Assembly (NCBI RefSeq): GCF_013093415.1
Contig: NZ_JABFBC010000002.1
Span: 310,001 to 374,000, forward strand
DNA length: 64,000 bases
From: Halovulum dunhuangense
GTDB taxonomy: Bacteria > Pseudomonadota > Alphaproteobacteria > Rhodobacterales > Rhodobacteraceae
Reading direction: 5' to 3'
Shown: positions 1-10,035 of the stretch, piece by piece
Layout: each line of letters starts with the position of its first letter
Numbering within the stretch: the first letter of the stretch is position 1
Notes under the pieces: generated by a model
The model's input: only the letters and a program-made list of their open reading frames with translations
Told to the model about the DNA's origin: nothing
Databases searched by the model: none
Translations under genes and position numbers: made by a program

Positions 1-123
1 CTCGAGGAGGCCGCGCGGCGCTGGCCGGACCGGGTCGTCAGCCCGCCGGCGCAGGCCGACAGCAGCCCGGTGATGCCGCGGGACCAGAACTGGATCGCGC
101 TTCAGGAGATCTGCGCCGGCTGA
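1..123 (+). CDS. C-terminal fragment of an unrecognised protein
   Basis: An open frame enters from the left edge and ends with TGA at 121-123, giving the last 40 residues of a protein. The tail ends in WIALQEICAG. It converges on lolD, whose stop codon begins at the very next base, so this looks like a real gene end and not a chance frame. No family can be named from so short a piece. Confidence 0.45.
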   Translation, partial: LEEAARRWPDRVVSPPAQADSSPVMPRDQNWIALQEICAG

Positions 124-804
124 TCAGCCCGGGACCAGCACGCCATCCTCGAGCCGGACGACACGGTCCATCCGACGCGAAAGCTCGAGGTTGTGGGTGG
201 CGATCAGGGCGCCGAGGCCGGTCTCGCGCGCCAGCGCAAGAAGCGCGTCGAATACCCTGTCCGACGTGCCGGGGTCGAGGTTGCCCGTGGGCTCATCCGC
301 CAGCAGCAGATCCGGCGCATTCGCAAGGGCGCGGCAAAAGGCGACGCGCTGCTGCTCGCCACCCGAAAGTTCCGCCGGACGATGGTCGAGCCGGCCCGAT
401 AGCCCCACCCGGTCCAGCAGGTCCCGCGCCCGCGCCTCGGCGGCGCCGCTGCCGCTGCCCGCGGCCAGCTGGGGCAGGACCACATTCTCAAGCGCCGAGA
501 ATTCCGGCAACAGGTGGTGGAACTGGTAGATGAAGCCGATGCGGTCGCGCCTGAGCCGGGTCCGCACCCGGTCCGATGCACCGTCCGCCGGCTCGCCCGC
601 GATGCGGATACGCCCGGCATCGGGCGTCTCCAGCAGGCCGGCGATATGCAGCAGCGTGGACTTGCCCGCGCCAGACGGCGCGACAAGGCCCACCACCTCG
701 CCCTTTTCGACGCGAAGGGCGGCACCGCCCAGCACCCGAAGCGCGTTGGCGCGGCCGGGGTTGTAGGTCTTCTCGATCCCCTCGAGCAGAAGCGCATCAC
801 TCAT
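124..804 (-). CDS. lolD: Lipoprotein-releasing ABC transporter ATPase LolD
   Basis: This is the ATPase that powers release of outer-membrane lipoproteins from the inner membrane to the carrier LolA. The 226-residue protein has a Walker A motif APSGAGKST (about residues 42-50), a Q-loop at YQF (93-95), the ABC signature LSGGEQQ (146-152) and Walker B LLLADEP (166-172), which is the normal MacB/LolD-type layout and length. Its ATG lies within the end of the upstream permease gene (8-base overlap), so the two are almost certainly translated together. FtsE and MacB ATPases are similar, but the permease partner favours LolD. Confidence 0.93.
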   Translation of the reverse strand: MSDALLLEGIEKTYNPGRANALRVLGGAALRVEKGEVVGLVAPSGAGKSTLLHIAGLLETPDAGRIRIAGEPADGASDRVRTRLRRDRIGFIYQFHHLLPEFSALENVVLPQLAAGSGSGAAEARARDLLDRVGLSGRLDHRPAELSGGEQQRVAFCRALANAPDLLLADEPTGNLDPGTSDRVFDALLALARETGLGALIATHNLELSRRMDRVVRLEDGVLVPG

Positions 805-2083
805 AGCGCAGCGCCTCGACCGGGTTCAGGCGCGCGGCGCGGCGGGCGGGGAACCATGTCACGCCGAAGCTGAGGCCCAGCGACAGCGCCACCGCCTTCA
901 GCACATCCTCGAGCCGCAGCTCGGCCGGTAGCTGCGAGATGTATCTTACGGAAGGATCCCACACGCCGCCGCCCATGATCCAGTTCACGGCGTTGAAGAT
1001 CGGGTCGATGTAGATGGCGAAAAGGCAGCCCAGAACGACGCCGATGGCGGTGCCGGCAAGCCCGATCGACGCGCCGCAGATGAAGAACACCCGCAGCACC
1101 GACCCCTCGGACAGGCCCATGGTGCGCAGGATGCCCACGTCGCGGCCCTTGTTCTTCACAAGCATGATGAGGCCCGAGACGATGTTCATGGACGCGATCA
1201 GCACCAGGATCGAGAGGATGATGAACATGATGTTGTCCTCCATCTCGAGGGCGCGCAGGAAGCCCTGCCACTGCTCGCGCCAGGTGACGGTGTAGAGCCC
1301 GCCCCCCGTCGCGACCAGCAGCGGCTCGACCACCCGGTCCACCTCTTCGGCGTCGTCAACCATGATCTCGATTGCGTCCACCCGCCCCTCGCGGTTGAAG
1401 AAGCTCTGCGCTTCGGCAAGCGGCATGTAGATGCGGGTGCGGTCGATGTCGTAGCGGCCGACCTGGAAGATGTAGACCACCTCGTAGTCGCCGATGCGCG
1501 GCGTGGTCCCGAAGGGGCCCTTGACCCCGTCGGGCGAGATCAGGCGGATCGTGTCGCCCACCGAAAGGCCCAGCGCCTGCGCGACGCCGAGCCCCAGGGC
1601 CACGCCCTCGTCGAAGCGCGAAAGATCGCCCTGCTCGGTCTCGGGGTCGTTCACGAGCGGGATGGTGCGCAGATCCTCCAGCCGCTCGCCATAGATCTCG
1701 ACGCCGGTGTTGCGGCCATTGGCGGTGGCCATGACCTGGCCCGAGACGAGGGGGGCCGCCCGCACCACGCCGGGAACCTGGGCGGCCATTTCGGCGATGG
1801 CATCGTAATTCTCGATGCCCCTTGGCAGCGCGCCATACTGGTCGTAGCGCGGCACGTCATAAAGGCTGACATGCGCGTTCGCGCCGACGATGGTGTTGAC
1901 GAATTCCGTGCGGAAGCCCGAGCGCACGGCAAGCGTCGCGATCAGCGCGAAGACCGCCAGGGCGACGCCGATCAGCGAGATGATCGACATGACGCTCACC
2001 CCGCCCTCGCGCCGGCGCGCGCGCAGGTAGCGCCAGGCGATCAGCCACTCGAAGGGGGCGAAGGGGGGCGTGCGTCCGGCCAT
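797..2083 (-). CDS. lolC: Lipoprotein-releasing system permease (LolC/LolE family)
   Basis: This is the inner-membrane partner of LolD. The 428-residue protein has the LolC/E layout: an N-terminal segment with the family motif [14 protein letters not shown], a first membrane span at about 33-55, a long periplasmic domain, and three membrane spans in the C-terminal third ending in NPVEALRYE. Only one such permease gene is seen, whereas E. coli uses a LolC/LolE pair. Alphaproteobacteria with a single hybrid protein (often called LolF) are known, so it may work as a homodimer; that is inference. Its 3' end overlaps lolD by 8 bases. Confidence 0.9.
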   Translation of the reverse strand: MAGRTPPFAPFEWLIAWRYLRARRREGGVSVMSIISLIGVALAVFALIATLAVRSGFRTEFVNTIVGANAHVSLYDVPRYDQYGALPRGIENYDAIAEMAAQVPGVVRAAPLVSGQVMATANGRNTGVEIYGERLEDLRTIPLVNDPETEQGDLSRFDEGVALGLGVAQALGLSVGDTIRLISPDGVKGPFGTTPRIGDYEVVYIFQVGRYDIDRTRIYMPLAEAQSFFNREGRVDAIEIMVDDAEEVDRVVEPLLVATGGGLYTVTWREQWQGFLRALEMEDNIMFIILSILVLIASMNIVSGLIMLVKNKGRDVGILRTMGLSEGSVLRVFFICGASIGLAGTAIGVVLGCLFAIYIDPIFNAVNWIMGGGVWDPSVRYISQLPAELRLEDVLKAVALSLGLSFGVTWFPARRAARLNPVEALRYE

Positions 2084-2106
2084 CCGTTCAGCTACCGCGC
2101 GGCTGG

Positions 2107-2150
2107 CCGCCGCCGGATGCCTCCGGCGGGGATATTTGAAGAAAGTGGAA
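2107..2150. repeat. Inverted-repeat element with a GGGGATATTT tail
   Basis: Between proS and the lipoprotein permease is a perfect 8-base inverted repeat (CCGCCGGA at 2110-2117, TCCGGCGG at 2122-2129, loop TGCC) followed at once by GGGATATTTGAAGAAA. From memory, short palindromes joined to a CCCCGATATTT-like tail are scattered through intergenic spaces of Rhodobacterales genomes, so this may be a dispersed REP-like element. I saw only one copy in this window, so the repeat status is unproven. It could also act as an attenuator in the proS-to-lol transcript. Confidence 0.4.
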
Positions 2151-2171
2151 GGCGGGGGCCCGTTCCACGCC

Positions 2172-3509
2172 TCAGTGCCCCGCGAAGATCTGGGCGCAGC
2201 GGTCGAGCGCCGCCTCGGGCGACATCTCTTCGCTTTCGCCGCTGCGCCGCGAGGTCAGTTCGACCACGCCGTTCTTCAGCCCGCGCGGGCCCACGGTTAT
2301 GCGCCAGGGGCAGCCGACCAGGTCCATGGTGGCGAATTTCGCCCCGGCCCGTTCCTCGGTGTCGTCATAGAGCGGGTCGAGGCCGCGGGCGGCCAGGCCC
2401 TGGTAGAGCTGCTCGCAGGCGGCATCGGCGTCGGTGTCGCCCTGCTTGAGGTTGACGATGCCCACCTTGAAGGGGGCCACGCCCTCGGGCCAGATGATGC
2501 CGCGCTCGTCATGGTTCGCCTCGATCAGCGCGCCGACAAGACGCGAGACGCCGATGCCGTGGCTGCCCATGTGCACGGGCACGCGGCTGCCGTCCTCGGC
2601 TTGCACCACCGCCTGCATCGGCTCGGAATACTTGGTGCCGAAATAGAAGATCTGCCCCACCTCGATCCCGCGCGCGGTGCGCTTGCGATCCTCGGGGATG
2701 CGGGCGAACAGCTCCGGGTCATGGGTCTCGTCGGTGCGGGCATAGAGCGCGGTCCACTCGTCGTAGATGCCTTGCAGCGCCGCCACGTCGTCGAAATCGA
2801 TCTGGCGGTCGCCGAAGGTGAAATCGGTGACCTTCGAATCGTAGAACACTTCCGATTCGCCGGTTTCGGCCAGCACCAGGAACTCGTGGCTGTAGTCGCC
2901 GCCGATGGGGCCGGTGTCGGCCCGCATCGGGATCGCCTTCAGCCCCATCCGTTCGTAGGTGCGCAGGTAGCTCACGAAATGCCGGTTGTAGGCATGCAGC
3001 GCGTCTTCCTTGGTCAGGTCGAAATTGTAGCCGTCCTTCATCAGGAACTCGCGCCCGCGCATGACACCGAAGCGGGGGCGGATCTCGTCGCGGAACTTCC
3101 ACTGGATGTGGTAGAGCGTGAGGGGAAGTTCCTTGTAGCTGCGCACCGTGTTCCGGAAGATGTCGGTGATCAGCTCCTCGTTCGTGGGCCCGTAGAGCAT
3201 GTCACGCTCGTGCCGGTCGCGGATCCGCAGCATTTCCTTGCCGTAATCGTCGTAGCGGCCGCTCTCGCGCCACAGATCGGCGGGCTGGAGCGTCGGCATC
3301 AGCAGCGGGATATGGCCCGCGCGCTGCTGTTCCTCGTGGACGATGTCCTCGAGGCGGCGCAGCACCTTGAAGCCCAGCGGCAGCCAGGAATAGATCCCGG
3401 CCTGCGCCTGGCGGATGAGGCCGGCGCGCAGCATCAGGCGGTGCGAGACGATCTGCGCCTCGGCCGGCGTCTCTTTCAGGATCGGCAGGAAGTAACGGCT
3501 AAGGCGCAT
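2172..3509 (-). CDS. proS: Prolyl-tRNA synthetase, short alphaproteobacterial type
   Basis: This enzyme charges tRNA-Pro with proline in the cytoplasm. At 445 residues it is the short class II form, lacking the large insertion editing domain of the E. coli enzyme (about 570 residues). The N-terminus [15 protein letters not shown], the motif 2 region around [21 protein letters not shown], the motif 3 region around [13 protein letters not shown], and the C-terminal anticodon-binding domain beginning at [12 protein letters not shown] fit the family throughout. It lies upstream of lolCD on the same strand, 88 bases away, and may be co-transcribed with them. Confidence 0.96.
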   Translation of the reverse strand: MRLSRYFLPILKETPAEAQIVSHRLMLRAGLIRQAQAGIYSWLPLGFKVLRRLEDIVHEEQQRAGHIPLLMPTLQPADLWRESGRYDDYGKEMLRIRDRHERDMLYGPTNEELITDIFRNTVRSYKELPLTLYHIQWKFRDEIRPRFGVMRGREFLMKDGYNFDLTKEDALHAYNRHFVSYLRTYERMGLKAIPMRADTGPIGGDYSHEFLVLAETGESEVFYDSKVTDFTFGDRQIDFDDVAALQGIYDEWTALYARTDETHDPELFARIPEDRKRTARGIEVGQIFYFGTKYSEPMQAVVQAEDGSRVPVHMGSHGIGVSRLVGALIEANHDERGIIWPEGVAPFKVGIVNLKQGDTDADAACEQLYQGLAARGLDPLYDDTEERAGAKFATMDLVGCPWRITVGPRGLKNGVVELTSRRSGESEEMSPEAALDRCAQIFAGH

Positions 3510-3614
3510 GTCGCATCCATATCAGGAACAGGTCTCGGTCCGGCTGAAATAGGCCATGCACGCGATGGGTGCAATCGGCAGCACCAAACTGTGCAGGCGG
3601 TGGGCAATTCATGT

Positions 3615-3643
3615 TTGCAAAAGCGCCGGTCCCGTGCTTATCG
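3615..3643 (+). promoter_or_regulatory. Predicted sigma-70 promoter of the candidate small RNA
   Basis: A TTGCAA box at 3615-3620 is separated by 17 bases from TTATCG at 3638-3643. The spacing is optimal for a housekeeping promoter and would start transcription near 3650. It points away from proS, which is divergent, and no coding frame follows, so it most simply serves the small RNA that ends at the terminator at 3754-3787. Confidence 0.45.
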
Positions 3644-3649
3644 TTTCAC

Positions 3650-3787
3650 CAGTTCCAAGAGCGGCGGATCGCCGCAACCGAGTCGCAAAGTACCGGTGCG
3701 CGTCGTTCGTGGGCAAAAAAAGGGCCACAGCCCAAGTCTGGGGAGACGACATCACCGGCTTGCTTGAAGCAAGCCGGTTTTGTTTTG
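3650..3787 (+). ncRNA. Candidate structured small RNA between proS and a GNAT gene
   Basis: No convincing coding frame occupies 3510-3804. The plus strand has a promoter-like pair at 3615-3643 and, about 140 bases on, a strong rho-independent terminator. The intervening sequence folds by eye: a perfect hairpin GCGGCG-GAT-CGCCGC near 3661-3675, a GTCGT/ACGAC helix enclosing an inner TGGGC/GCCCA helix with an A-rich loop, then the terminator stem. I could not match it to 6S, 4.5S, tmRNA, RNase P or a riboswitch class. A stand-alone regulatory RNA is the most economical reading. Confidence 0.5.
3754..3787 (+). terminator. Rho-independent terminator of the candidate small RNA
   Basis: The arms ACCGGCTTGC and GCAAGCCGGT close a five-base loop (TTGAA) and are followed by TTTGTTTT on the plus strand. 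The minus-strand reading lacks a U-run after the hairpin, so this is mainly a plus-strand terminator, although the stem could also slow transcription from the acetyltransferase gene that ends at 3805. Confidence 0.75.
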
Positions 3788-3804
3788 TGGCGATCGGATC
3801 GCGG

Positions 3805-4275
3805 TCAGTCGAAAGCCCCGTCCAGATCCCTGCGCATCGTGGCGACACCGCCCCGGCGGGACAGTTCTTCGTAGCCCGCAGAAAGATAGAGTGCGTGGGC
3901 GCGCGGGTTGTCGAGTTCCACCTTGAGCGTGATGGACAGCGCCCCCAGGCTCCGCGCCGCCTCCTCGGCCATGGCGACCAGCTGCTCCCCCGCCCCGCCG
4001 CGGGCCGCTTCCTCGACGAAGACATAGGTCAGGTGGCGGACCTCCGGCCCGATGCCCACGCGCAGGGCGAAGAAGCCGACCTCGCGCCCCGTTTCGTCAT
4101 GCAGGTAGAAGGCGGTGTCGTCGGGGTCGCCCAGCCATTTCTCCTGCCATTCGAGCGGATCGAAGGGGCGCTTGGCATTGGGGTTGACCAGCGCGACGTC
4201 GTCTTCGGACCGCAGGAGGCGGGCCAGCGGCGCGGGGTCGAAGGGCAGGTTGGCGCGGACGGTCAGCTTCGACAT
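3805..4275 (-). CDS. GNAT-family N-acetyltransferase
   Basis: This 156-residue protein has the GNAT fold. The acetyl-CoA-binding motif A region reads LTYVFVEEAARGGAGEQL, where a Q/RxxGxG/A-type loop follows a beta strand, and the C-terminal part has the usual NPRAHALYLSAGYEE segment. I chose the ATG at 4275 because CGGAGAG lies at good ribosome-binding distance; a longer frame reaching 4332 has no such site. The substrate cannot be predicted. It stands between the candidate small RNA and ppx on the minus strand. Confidence 0.85.
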   Translation of the reverse strand: MSKLTVRANLPFDPAPLARLLRSEDDVALVNPNAKRPFDPLEWQEKWLGDPDDTAFYLHDETGREVGFFALRVGIGPEVRHLTYVFVEEAARGGAGEQLVAMAEEAARSLGALSITLKVELDNPRAHALYLSAGYEELSRRGGVATMRRDLDGAFD

Positions 4276-4359
4276 GGTCTCGGCTCTCCGGTGTGGGTGG
4301 GCAGGCGTGATGCGGGGCCGCACCATGCACATGGAGGCCGGGAGCGCAACCTTTGCGGG

Positions 4360-5898
4360 CTATTTCTCCAGCGTGACCGCCGGTTCCAGGCCCAGCCTTG
4401 CGGCCAGCGCGCCCAGCCGCCGCTCTACCGCTTCGCCGCGGAGCGCGCGGGCGCGTCCCTTCAGAACCAGCGTCAGCTTGCCGCCAGCCGGAACGAGCGC
4501 CGTGTTCTCGAGCGAGCCGGGCGCCGCGCCGGAGAGCATCGCGCCAAGCCGCAGCGCCTTGCCCAGAAGCTCTGCCGCGGCCAGGCGCTCGGGGCTGAGG
4601 AGCTTCAGCACCTCGGGATCGAAGCCGTGATTGCCGGTGTTCTTGTAGCGGTTCAGGATCGCGGCACCGAGAAACACCCGGCCCGCATGGTCGAGCCCCG
4701 AAAGGTTCGCCCGCGTCACGGTCTCGAAGCAGACCTCGGCGCGGTAGTCGGGATGGGTGCGCCAGTTGGTGTCGTGCAGGTAGCAGGCGGCGCGGACCAG
4801 GCGCAATTCATCGCGGCTGGCATCGGGATAGAGCGGCATCAGCCAGGTGTAGAGCGACGCACCGAAGCCGGGAAAGCGCGCGCGCGTCATCTCCATGTGG
4901 CGTGCGGCCTCGAGCAGCGGGTCGCGGGCGCGCAGGGATGCCGGCATCCGTTCGTAGAGCATGCCCTCTCGCAGCCCGTAGGAGGAGACGACCAGCGCCT
5001 CGGGCCGCAGCACGTCGATGGTGCGGGACAGCACGCGGGCGGCGAGCGGCACGAGTTCCAGCCGCGCCTCGGACGTGTCGGTCAGCCCCTTCAGCCCGGC
5101 CACGCTTTCGCGCGCCAGCCACTTGCAGGTCTCGCGCGCCTGGTCGGGGGACATGCGGTATTCGTGCAGTACCTTGAGCGGATAGCCCCGCCGCTCCATG
5201 TCGAGCCGGGCGATGGCGCGCCAGGAGCCGCCGACAAGGAACATCTTCGAGGCCGGGCCGCCGATCCGCTCGACCAGCGCCGCGACCTCGCGGTCGATAT
5301 GGGCGGCGATCGCCTTGTCGCTGCCAAGGTTCGCCAGCCGCAGCGGCCCGAGCGGCGAGGTGGAGCGCGCGCCGATGGTCCCCTCGCTCATGCGTGCGAG
5401 TTCCATCGATGCGCCGCCGATATCGCAGACGGCGCCGTTCGCCTTTGGCCAGCCGAGAAGCACCCCCTTGGCGGAAAGCATCGCCTCGTCCTCGCCGCTG
5501 GCGACGACCAGCCGAAGCCCGGTGGCGCGGGCGACCTTCTCGACGAAGTCGGCGCCATCCTCGGCCTCGCGCACGGCGGCGGTGGCGACCCCGGTCAGGG
5601 CCGTGACCTGCATCACCTCGGCCAGGGCCGCGAAACGATAGAGCGCGTTCATGGCGCGCGCGCGCCCCTCGGGATGCAGGCGCCCGGTTTCCTGAAGACC
5701 GCGACCGAGTCCGCAGAGCACCTTTTCGTTGTAGAAATAGGCCGGCGAACGGGCGACCCCGTCGAACACGACAAGCCGGACCGAGTTCGAGCCGACATCG
5801 ACCACGCCGACGCGCCGGACCGATTCCCCCTCGATCGGGGCCCAGTCGCCCAGACCCGGCGCGGCGTAACCGCTTTCGAAAGACCGGATTTCCGTCAC
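4360..5898 (-). CDS. ppx: Exopolyphosphatase / guanosine pentaphosphatase (Ppx/GppA)
   Basis: This enzyme removes terminal phosphates from inorganic polyphosphate and may act on pppGpp. The 512-residue protein carries the ASKHA-fold phosphate-1 motif VVDVGSNSVRLVV (about residues 33-45) and the phosphate-2 region CDIGGASMELARM, then a C-terminal HD-like domain with a metal-site-like YLHDTNWRTHPDYR stretch. It lies 73 bases downstream of ppk on the same strand, so the synthesis and breakdown enzymes for polyphosphate are probably co-expressed. Ppx and GppA are not separable by sequence alone. Confidence 0.93.
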   Translation of the reverse strand: MTEIRSFESGYAAPGLGDWAPIEGESVRRVGVVDVGSNSVRLVVFDGVARSPAYFYNEKVLCGLGRGLQETGRLHPEGRARAMNALYRFAALAEVMQVTALTGVATAAVREAEDGADFVEKVARATGLRLVVASGEDEAMLSAKGVLLGWPKANGAVCDIGGASMELARMSEGTIGARSTSPLGPLRLANLGSDKAIAAHIDREVAALVERIGGPASKMFLVGGSWRAIARLDMERRGYPLKVLHEYRMSPDQARETCKWLARESVAGLKGLTDTSEARLELVPLAARVLSRTIDVLRPEALVVSSYGLREGMLYERMPASLRARDPLLEAARHMEMTRARFPGFGASLYTWLMPLYPDASRDELRLVRAACYLHDTNWRTHPDYRAEVCFETVTRANLSGLDHAGRVFLGAAILNRYKNTGNHGFDPEVLKLLSPERLAAAELLGKALRLGAMLSGAAPGSLENTALVPAGGKLTLVLKGRARALRGEAVERRLGALAARLGLEPAVTLEK

Positions 5899-5971
5899 CG
5901 GCGCTCCCCTCTGGTTCGCGCCATTGGTGGCGGGACATCACGCGCGTGTCAACAGCGCGATGGGCGGGGCA

Positions 5972-8149
5972 TCAGTCGTGGCTGTGGATCAGTTCCGGCA
6001 CATCCTCGGATCCCGCGCGGCCGCGCCCCGACAGCGACGGGTATTCCATGAAGAAGCGATGGCAGCTGAACAGCGGCGTCTCTCCGTCCCCGACATGGCG
6101 CAGGTAGGTGCCGTCGGGTTGCAGCACCCAGCTTTGCGACTGGTCGGCCAGGTTCGCGGCCATGATCTGGCGCACGATCTGGGCATGTACGGTGGGGTTG
6201 GTGATGGGGACAAGCGTTTCCACCCGCCGGTCGAGATTGCGGCCCATCCAGTCGGCCGACGAGATGTAGACCTTGGCCTCGTCGGATGGCAGGCCGTGCC
6301 CGTTGCCGAAACAGGCGATGCGGGAATGTTCGAGGAACCGGCCAACGATGGATTTCACGCGGATATTCTCGGACAGGCCCCTGATCCCCGGGCGCACGCC
6401 GCAGATGCCGCGCACCACAAGGTCGATCTGTACGCCGGCCTGGCTGGCCGCGTAGAGCGCGTCGATCACGTCAGGGTCGATCACCGCGTTCATCTTGGCC
6501 CAGACGGCGGCGGGGCGACCTGCGCGGGCATGGGCGGCCTCGGCCTCGAGGTTGTCGAGAATGGTCGATTTCAGCGCGATCGGCGCGATCGACAGCATCT
6601 CCAGATCCTCGGGCGTGACGTAGCCCGAGACGTAGTTGAACACCTTGACCGCGTCGCGGCCCAGCGCCTCGTCGCAGGTGAAAAGCGACAGGTCGGTGTA
6701 GAAGCGCGCGGTGATCGGGTGGTAGTTGCCGGTGCCGAAATGCGTGTAGGTCACCAGGCGGTCGCCCTCGCGCCGGACCACGGTCGAGATCTTGGCGTGG
6801 GTCTTCCAGTCGGTGAAGCCATAGACGACCTGCGCGCCCGCACGTTCCAGCATCCGGCTCTGGCGGATGTTGGCCGCCTCGTCGAAGCGGGCCTTCAGCT
6901 CCACCAGCGCGGTCACCGACTTGCCGCTCTCGGCCGCCTCGCAAAGCGCGCTGACGATCGGCGACTGCGAAGAGGTGCGATAGAGCGTCTGCTTGATCGC
7001 CAGCACGTCCGGATCCTGCGCCGCCTGGTTCAGGAAGCGGATCACCATGTCGAAGGTTTCGTAAGGATGATGCAGCAGCATGTCCTTGTGGCGGATGGCG
7101 CGGAACATGTCGCCGTCATGGTCCTGCACCCGCTCGGGCGTGCGCGGGGTGAAATGCGGCCACAACAGGTCGGGGCGGTCCTGGTCCACCAGTTCCGACA
7201 GCGCCGCCATGCCGATCAGGCCGCCCACCTCGATCACCTCGTCGGGGCCGACATGCATCTCCTTCAGGATCGTCTCGCGCAGGTCTTCGGGCGCGCTGGC
7301 CGAGATCTTGAGCCGCACCACCTCTCCGCGGCGGCGGCGCTTGAGCGCGGTCTCGAACTCGCGGACCAGGTCCTCGGCCTCTTCCTCGACCTCGATGTCG
7401 CTGTCGCGCAGCACGCGGAAGGTGCAGCTGCCCGCGACCTCGTATCCGGGGAAAAGCTTGTCGAGAAAGACGCCGATCAGATCCTCCAGCAGAAGGTAGC
7501 GCGCCTCGCCATCAGGGCCGCGATCCAGCCGGGTGAAGCGGGGCACCTGCGCGGGGATCGGCAGCAGCGCCTCGAGCGGCTGACCGTCGGGGCGGCGGCG
7601 CAGTTGCAGCGCCAGCGCGAACCCGGTGTTCTGGATAAAGGGGAAGGGATGCGCCGGATCGATCGCCAAGGGTGTCAGGATCGGGAACACCTGCGCCATG
7701 AAATGCCGGTCGAGCGTCCGGCGATCCTCGTCGGTCAGTTCGTCGGGCCGCAGGATCCGGATCCCCGCCTGGGCGAGTTCGGCCAGAAGCCGCGTCCAGC
7801 ACTTGTTCTGCCGGGCCATGAGCACGCGCGCCTTCTCGTCGATGCGCGAAAGCTGTTCGGACGGGCTCAGCCCGTCTGCCGAGGTGCGCGTCACCCCCTC
7901 TCGCAGCATGCCGCGAAGCCCCGCCACGCGGACGGAATAGAACTCGTCCAGGTTGGAGCCCGAGATCGACAGGAAGCGCACCCGCTCCAGCAGCGGCACG
8001 GCGGTGTTCTCGGCCTCTTCGAGGACACGCAGGTTGAACTCCAGCCAGCTCAGCTCGCGGTTGAAGAACCGCTGCGGCGAGGTGGGATCGAATCCGTCGG
8101 GCAGGATCGGGTCCGGCAGGGGTGCTTCGAGGAAATCGGCGTTGTACAT
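5972..8149 (-). CDS. ppk: Polyphosphate kinase 1
   Basis: Ppk1 reversibly polymerises the gamma-phosphate of ATP into polyphosphate. The N-terminal domain begins with [13 protein letters not shown]. The catalytic C-terminal phospholipase-D-like domains show [11 protein letters not shown], whose first His corresponds to the autophosphorylated residue, and [13 protein letters not shown], which holds the second active-site His. I chose the ATG at 8149 (725 residues); a GTG at 8179 would add ten residues, and neither start has a strong ribosome-binding site. It follows hda and precedes ppx. Confidence 0.95.
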   Translation of the reverse strand: MYNADFLEAPLPDPILPDGFDPTSPQRFFNRELSWLEFNLRVLEEAENTAVPLLERVRFLSISGSNLDEFYSVRVAGLRGMLREGVTRTSADGLSPSEQLSRIDEKARVLMARQNKCWTRLLAELAQAGIRILRPDELTDEDRRTLDRHFMAQVFPILTPLAIDPAHPFPFIQNTGFALALQLRRRPDGQPLEALLPIPAQVPRFTRLDRGPDGEARYLLLEDLIGVFLDKLFPGYEVAGSCTFRVLRDSDIEVEEEAEDLVREFETALKRRRRGEVVRLKISASAPEDLRETILKEMHVGPDEVIEVGGLIGMAALSELVDQDRPDLLWPHFTPRTPERVQDHDGDMFRAIRHKDMLLHHPYETFDMVIRFLNQAAQDPDVLAIKQTLYRTSSQSPIVSALCEAAESGKSVTALVELKARFDEAANIRQSRMLERAGAQVVYGFTDWKTHAKISTVVRREGDRLVTYTHFGTGNYHPITARFYTDLSLFTCDEALGRDAVKVFNYVSGYVTPEDLEMLSIAPIALKSTILDNLEAEAAHARAGRPAAVWAKMNAVIDPDVIDALYAASQAGVQIDLVVRGICGVRPGIRGLSENIRVKSIVGRFLEHSRIACFGNGHGLPSDEAKVYISSADWMGRNLDRRVETLVPITNPTVHAQIVRQIMAANLADQSQSWVLQPDGTYLRHVGDGETPLFSCHRFFMEYPSLSGRGRAGSEDVPELIHSHD

Positions 8150-8215
8150 GATCGGCTTATGATTGGGGTATGATGACACTGTGATGACAGGCCGGCGGGC
8201 TGTCCAGTGCGGCGC

Positions 8216-8872
8216 TTACTCGCCGAGCAGTTCCGCCGCGAGTTTCACGCCCACCGGGCGCGCGCCCGCAAGCGACGCGCGGTCCAGCGCCGCGACCGCC
8301 GCCTGTGCCGCCGGGATCGATCGGTCGATCCGCCGGGTCAGGTAGCTTACCAGCGCGGGCTTCACCCGGATCTGGCGGTCCGCGAACAGCTTGACCAGGA
8401 CGCCGGCCAGCAGCGCCTCGTCCGGGCTTTCGAGCCGCGCCACACCGGCCGCGGACAGCCGGCTGGCAAGGTCGGGCAGGCCCAGCGCCCAGTGCCGCGG
8501 CGCGCTGCGCCCTGTCACCAGAAGCCGGCCGCCAGCCGCGAGGGTGGCGTTGTGCAGGTGGAAAAGCCGTTCTTCCGCCGCCGGATCGCCCGCGACGCGG
8601 TCCACGTCCTCGATCACCAGCCGCTCGGTGCCCAGCAAGGCAGTGCCTGCCTCCTTCGCGCTGACGATGGAGGCGCCGGTCATCTCGGCCCAGACATGGG
8701 CAAGGTGGGTCTTGCCGGCGCCGGCCGGGCCGCACAGGGCCAGCTTGCCGCCGGGCCAGTCCTTCCACGCCTCGACCGCAGCAAGCGCGGTGGCGTTCGA
8801 CTCCGAGACGAGAAACGCCTCACGCCCCAGTGCCGGGCGGAACTTCAGATCGAGCGAAAGCTGGCCTGCCAT
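8216..8872 (-). CDS. hda: DnaA-homologue regulator Hda (HdaA type)
   Basis: This protein is related to the AAA+ domain of DnaA and, with the beta clamp, promotes hydrolysis of DnaA-bound ATP after initiation. The 218-residue protein starts with a clamp-binding motif QLSLDL (residues 4-9), followed by Walker A GPAGAGKTH and Walker B-like LVIEDVDR. It lacks the DNA-binding domain IV of DnaA, and its length is normal for the family. Its ATG lies two bases after the stop of the upstream AI-2E-family permease, so the two are a coupled operon, with ppk following 66 bases later. Confidence 0.9.
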   Translation of the reverse strand: MAGQLSLDLKFRPALGREAFLVSESNATALAAVEAWKDWPGGKLALCGPAGAGKTHLAHVWAEMTGASIVSAKEAGTALLGTERLVIEDVDRVAGDPAAEERLFHLHNATLAAGGRLLVTGRSAPRHWALGLPDLASRLSAAGVARLESPDEALLAGVLVKLFADRQIRVKPALVSYLTRRIDRSIPAAQAAVAALDRASLAGARPVGVKLAAELLGE

Positions 8873-8874
8873 GC

Positions 8875-9963
8875 CTATTCCGCGGCGTCGCGCGGCGCGT
8901 CATCGTCGCGGCGCTCGGGGCCGGTATAGAGCCGCCCGCCCTTGTACTGCTCGATCAGGAAACGGGTCATCACGCCGATTACCGCCGCCACCGGCACCGC
9001 GATCAGCATGCCCGCAAAGCCCAGAAGCGCGCCGAAGGCCGACAGCGCGAAGATCAGCGCCACCGGATGCAGGCGGATCCGCCCCCCCACCAGCTTGGGC
9101 GTGAGCACGTTGCCCTCGACCGCCTGGCCGATCCCGAAGACGGCCGCAACCGCCAGGATCATCCACCAGTCGCCCCAGAACTGGAACAGCGCCAGCCCGA
9201 TGGAGATGGCCCCGCCCAGGATCGAGCCGACGAAGGGGATGAACGAGATGATGCCGGCAAAAAGCCCCACCACGACACCGAACTGCAATCCGATGATGCC
9301 CAGCGACACGGCATAGAAGGTGCCGAGGATCACGCCCACCAGAAGCTGGCCGCGCACGAAGCCGCTGAGAACCTCGTCCGATTCTTTGGCCAGGCGGCGG
9401 ACCGTGCCGACATGCTCGCGCGGGATCAGGTCGTCGATCCTGTCGATCATGCGATCCCAGTCCAGAAGCAGGTAGAAGGCGATCACCGGGGCCAGCACCA
9501 GCACCAGCAGCGCGTCGACCACGGCAAGGGACGAGGACAGCAAGGTCTGCACGACGGTCAGGCCACCGCTTTTCAGCGAATCCTCCATCCCCGCGAAGCT
9601 GCGGCGCAGGGCAGAACCCTCGTCGAAGAAGTCCGGGAAACGGATGCTCAGCGCATCGCGCAGGCGCGCCACAAGATCGGGCGCCGCCGTTATCAGCCCC
9701 TGCACCTGCTGCACGATCAGCGGCACGGCCACCAGCAGCAACGTGATGAAAAGCAGCGCCGACAGCACGGTGATGACGGCGGTCGCAGCCACGCGGCTGA
9801 AGCCGCGCGTCTCCAGCCGGTCGGCCAGCGGGTCGAGCAGATAGGCGATGGCCGCGCCCACGATGAAGGGCAGCAGCGTGTTGCCCATCACCCACGCGAA
9901 GGCAATGAGCACCGCCGCGGCGATACCCCAGTAGCGAACCTGCTCACGCGTGCTCAGACCCAT
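8875..9963 (-). CDS. AI-2E family transporter (PerM/YdiK-like permease)
   Basis: This 362-residue integral membrane protein has the AI-2E transporter pattern: two N-terminal membrane spans, a soluble loop of about 80 residues, and several spans in the C-terminal half containing the family motifs GIISFIPFVGSILGG and PKLVGGRIRLHP. Some relatives export autoinducer-2 and others act as Na+/H+ antiporters, so the substrate is not assigned. The C-terminus is hydrophilic and acidic. It is the first gene of a tight unit with hda. Confidence 0.88.
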   Translation of the reverse strand: MGLSTREQVRYWGIAAAVLIAFAWVMGNTLLPFIVGAAIAYLLDPLADRLETRGFSRVAATAVITVLSALLFITLLLVAVPLIVQQVQGLITAAPDLVARLRDALSIRFPDFFDEGSALRRSFAGMEDSLKSGGLTVVQTLLSSSLAVVDALLVLVLAPVIAFYLLLDWDRMIDRIDDLIPREHVGTVRRLAKESDEVLSGFVRGQLLVGVILGTFYAVSLGIIGLQFGVVVGLFAGIISFIPFVGSILGGAISIGLALFQFWGDWWMILAVAAVFGIGQAVEGNVLTPKLVGGRIRLHPVALIFALSAFGALLGFAGMLIAVPVAAVIGVMTRFLIEQYKGGRLYTGPERRDDDAPRDAAE

Positions 9964-10035
9964 TGCGCCCTCGTGTCCATGGGGGAAGACATGGTCCAGC
10001 GGGCGCCCGGATGCAAGCCTGCCGGTACCCGACCG

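Noticed and set aside
2070-6051. Long open frames on the plus strand across proS, the GNAT gene and ppx
   Set aside because: They are antisense to clear families, have low-complexity His/Arg/Gly/Ala content typical of GC-rich shadow frames, and lack ribosome-binding sites.
5924-8173. A 749-residue plus-strand frame opposite ppk
   Set aside because: It mirrors ppk codon structure and matches no family; the ppk motifs are unmistakable on the minus strand.
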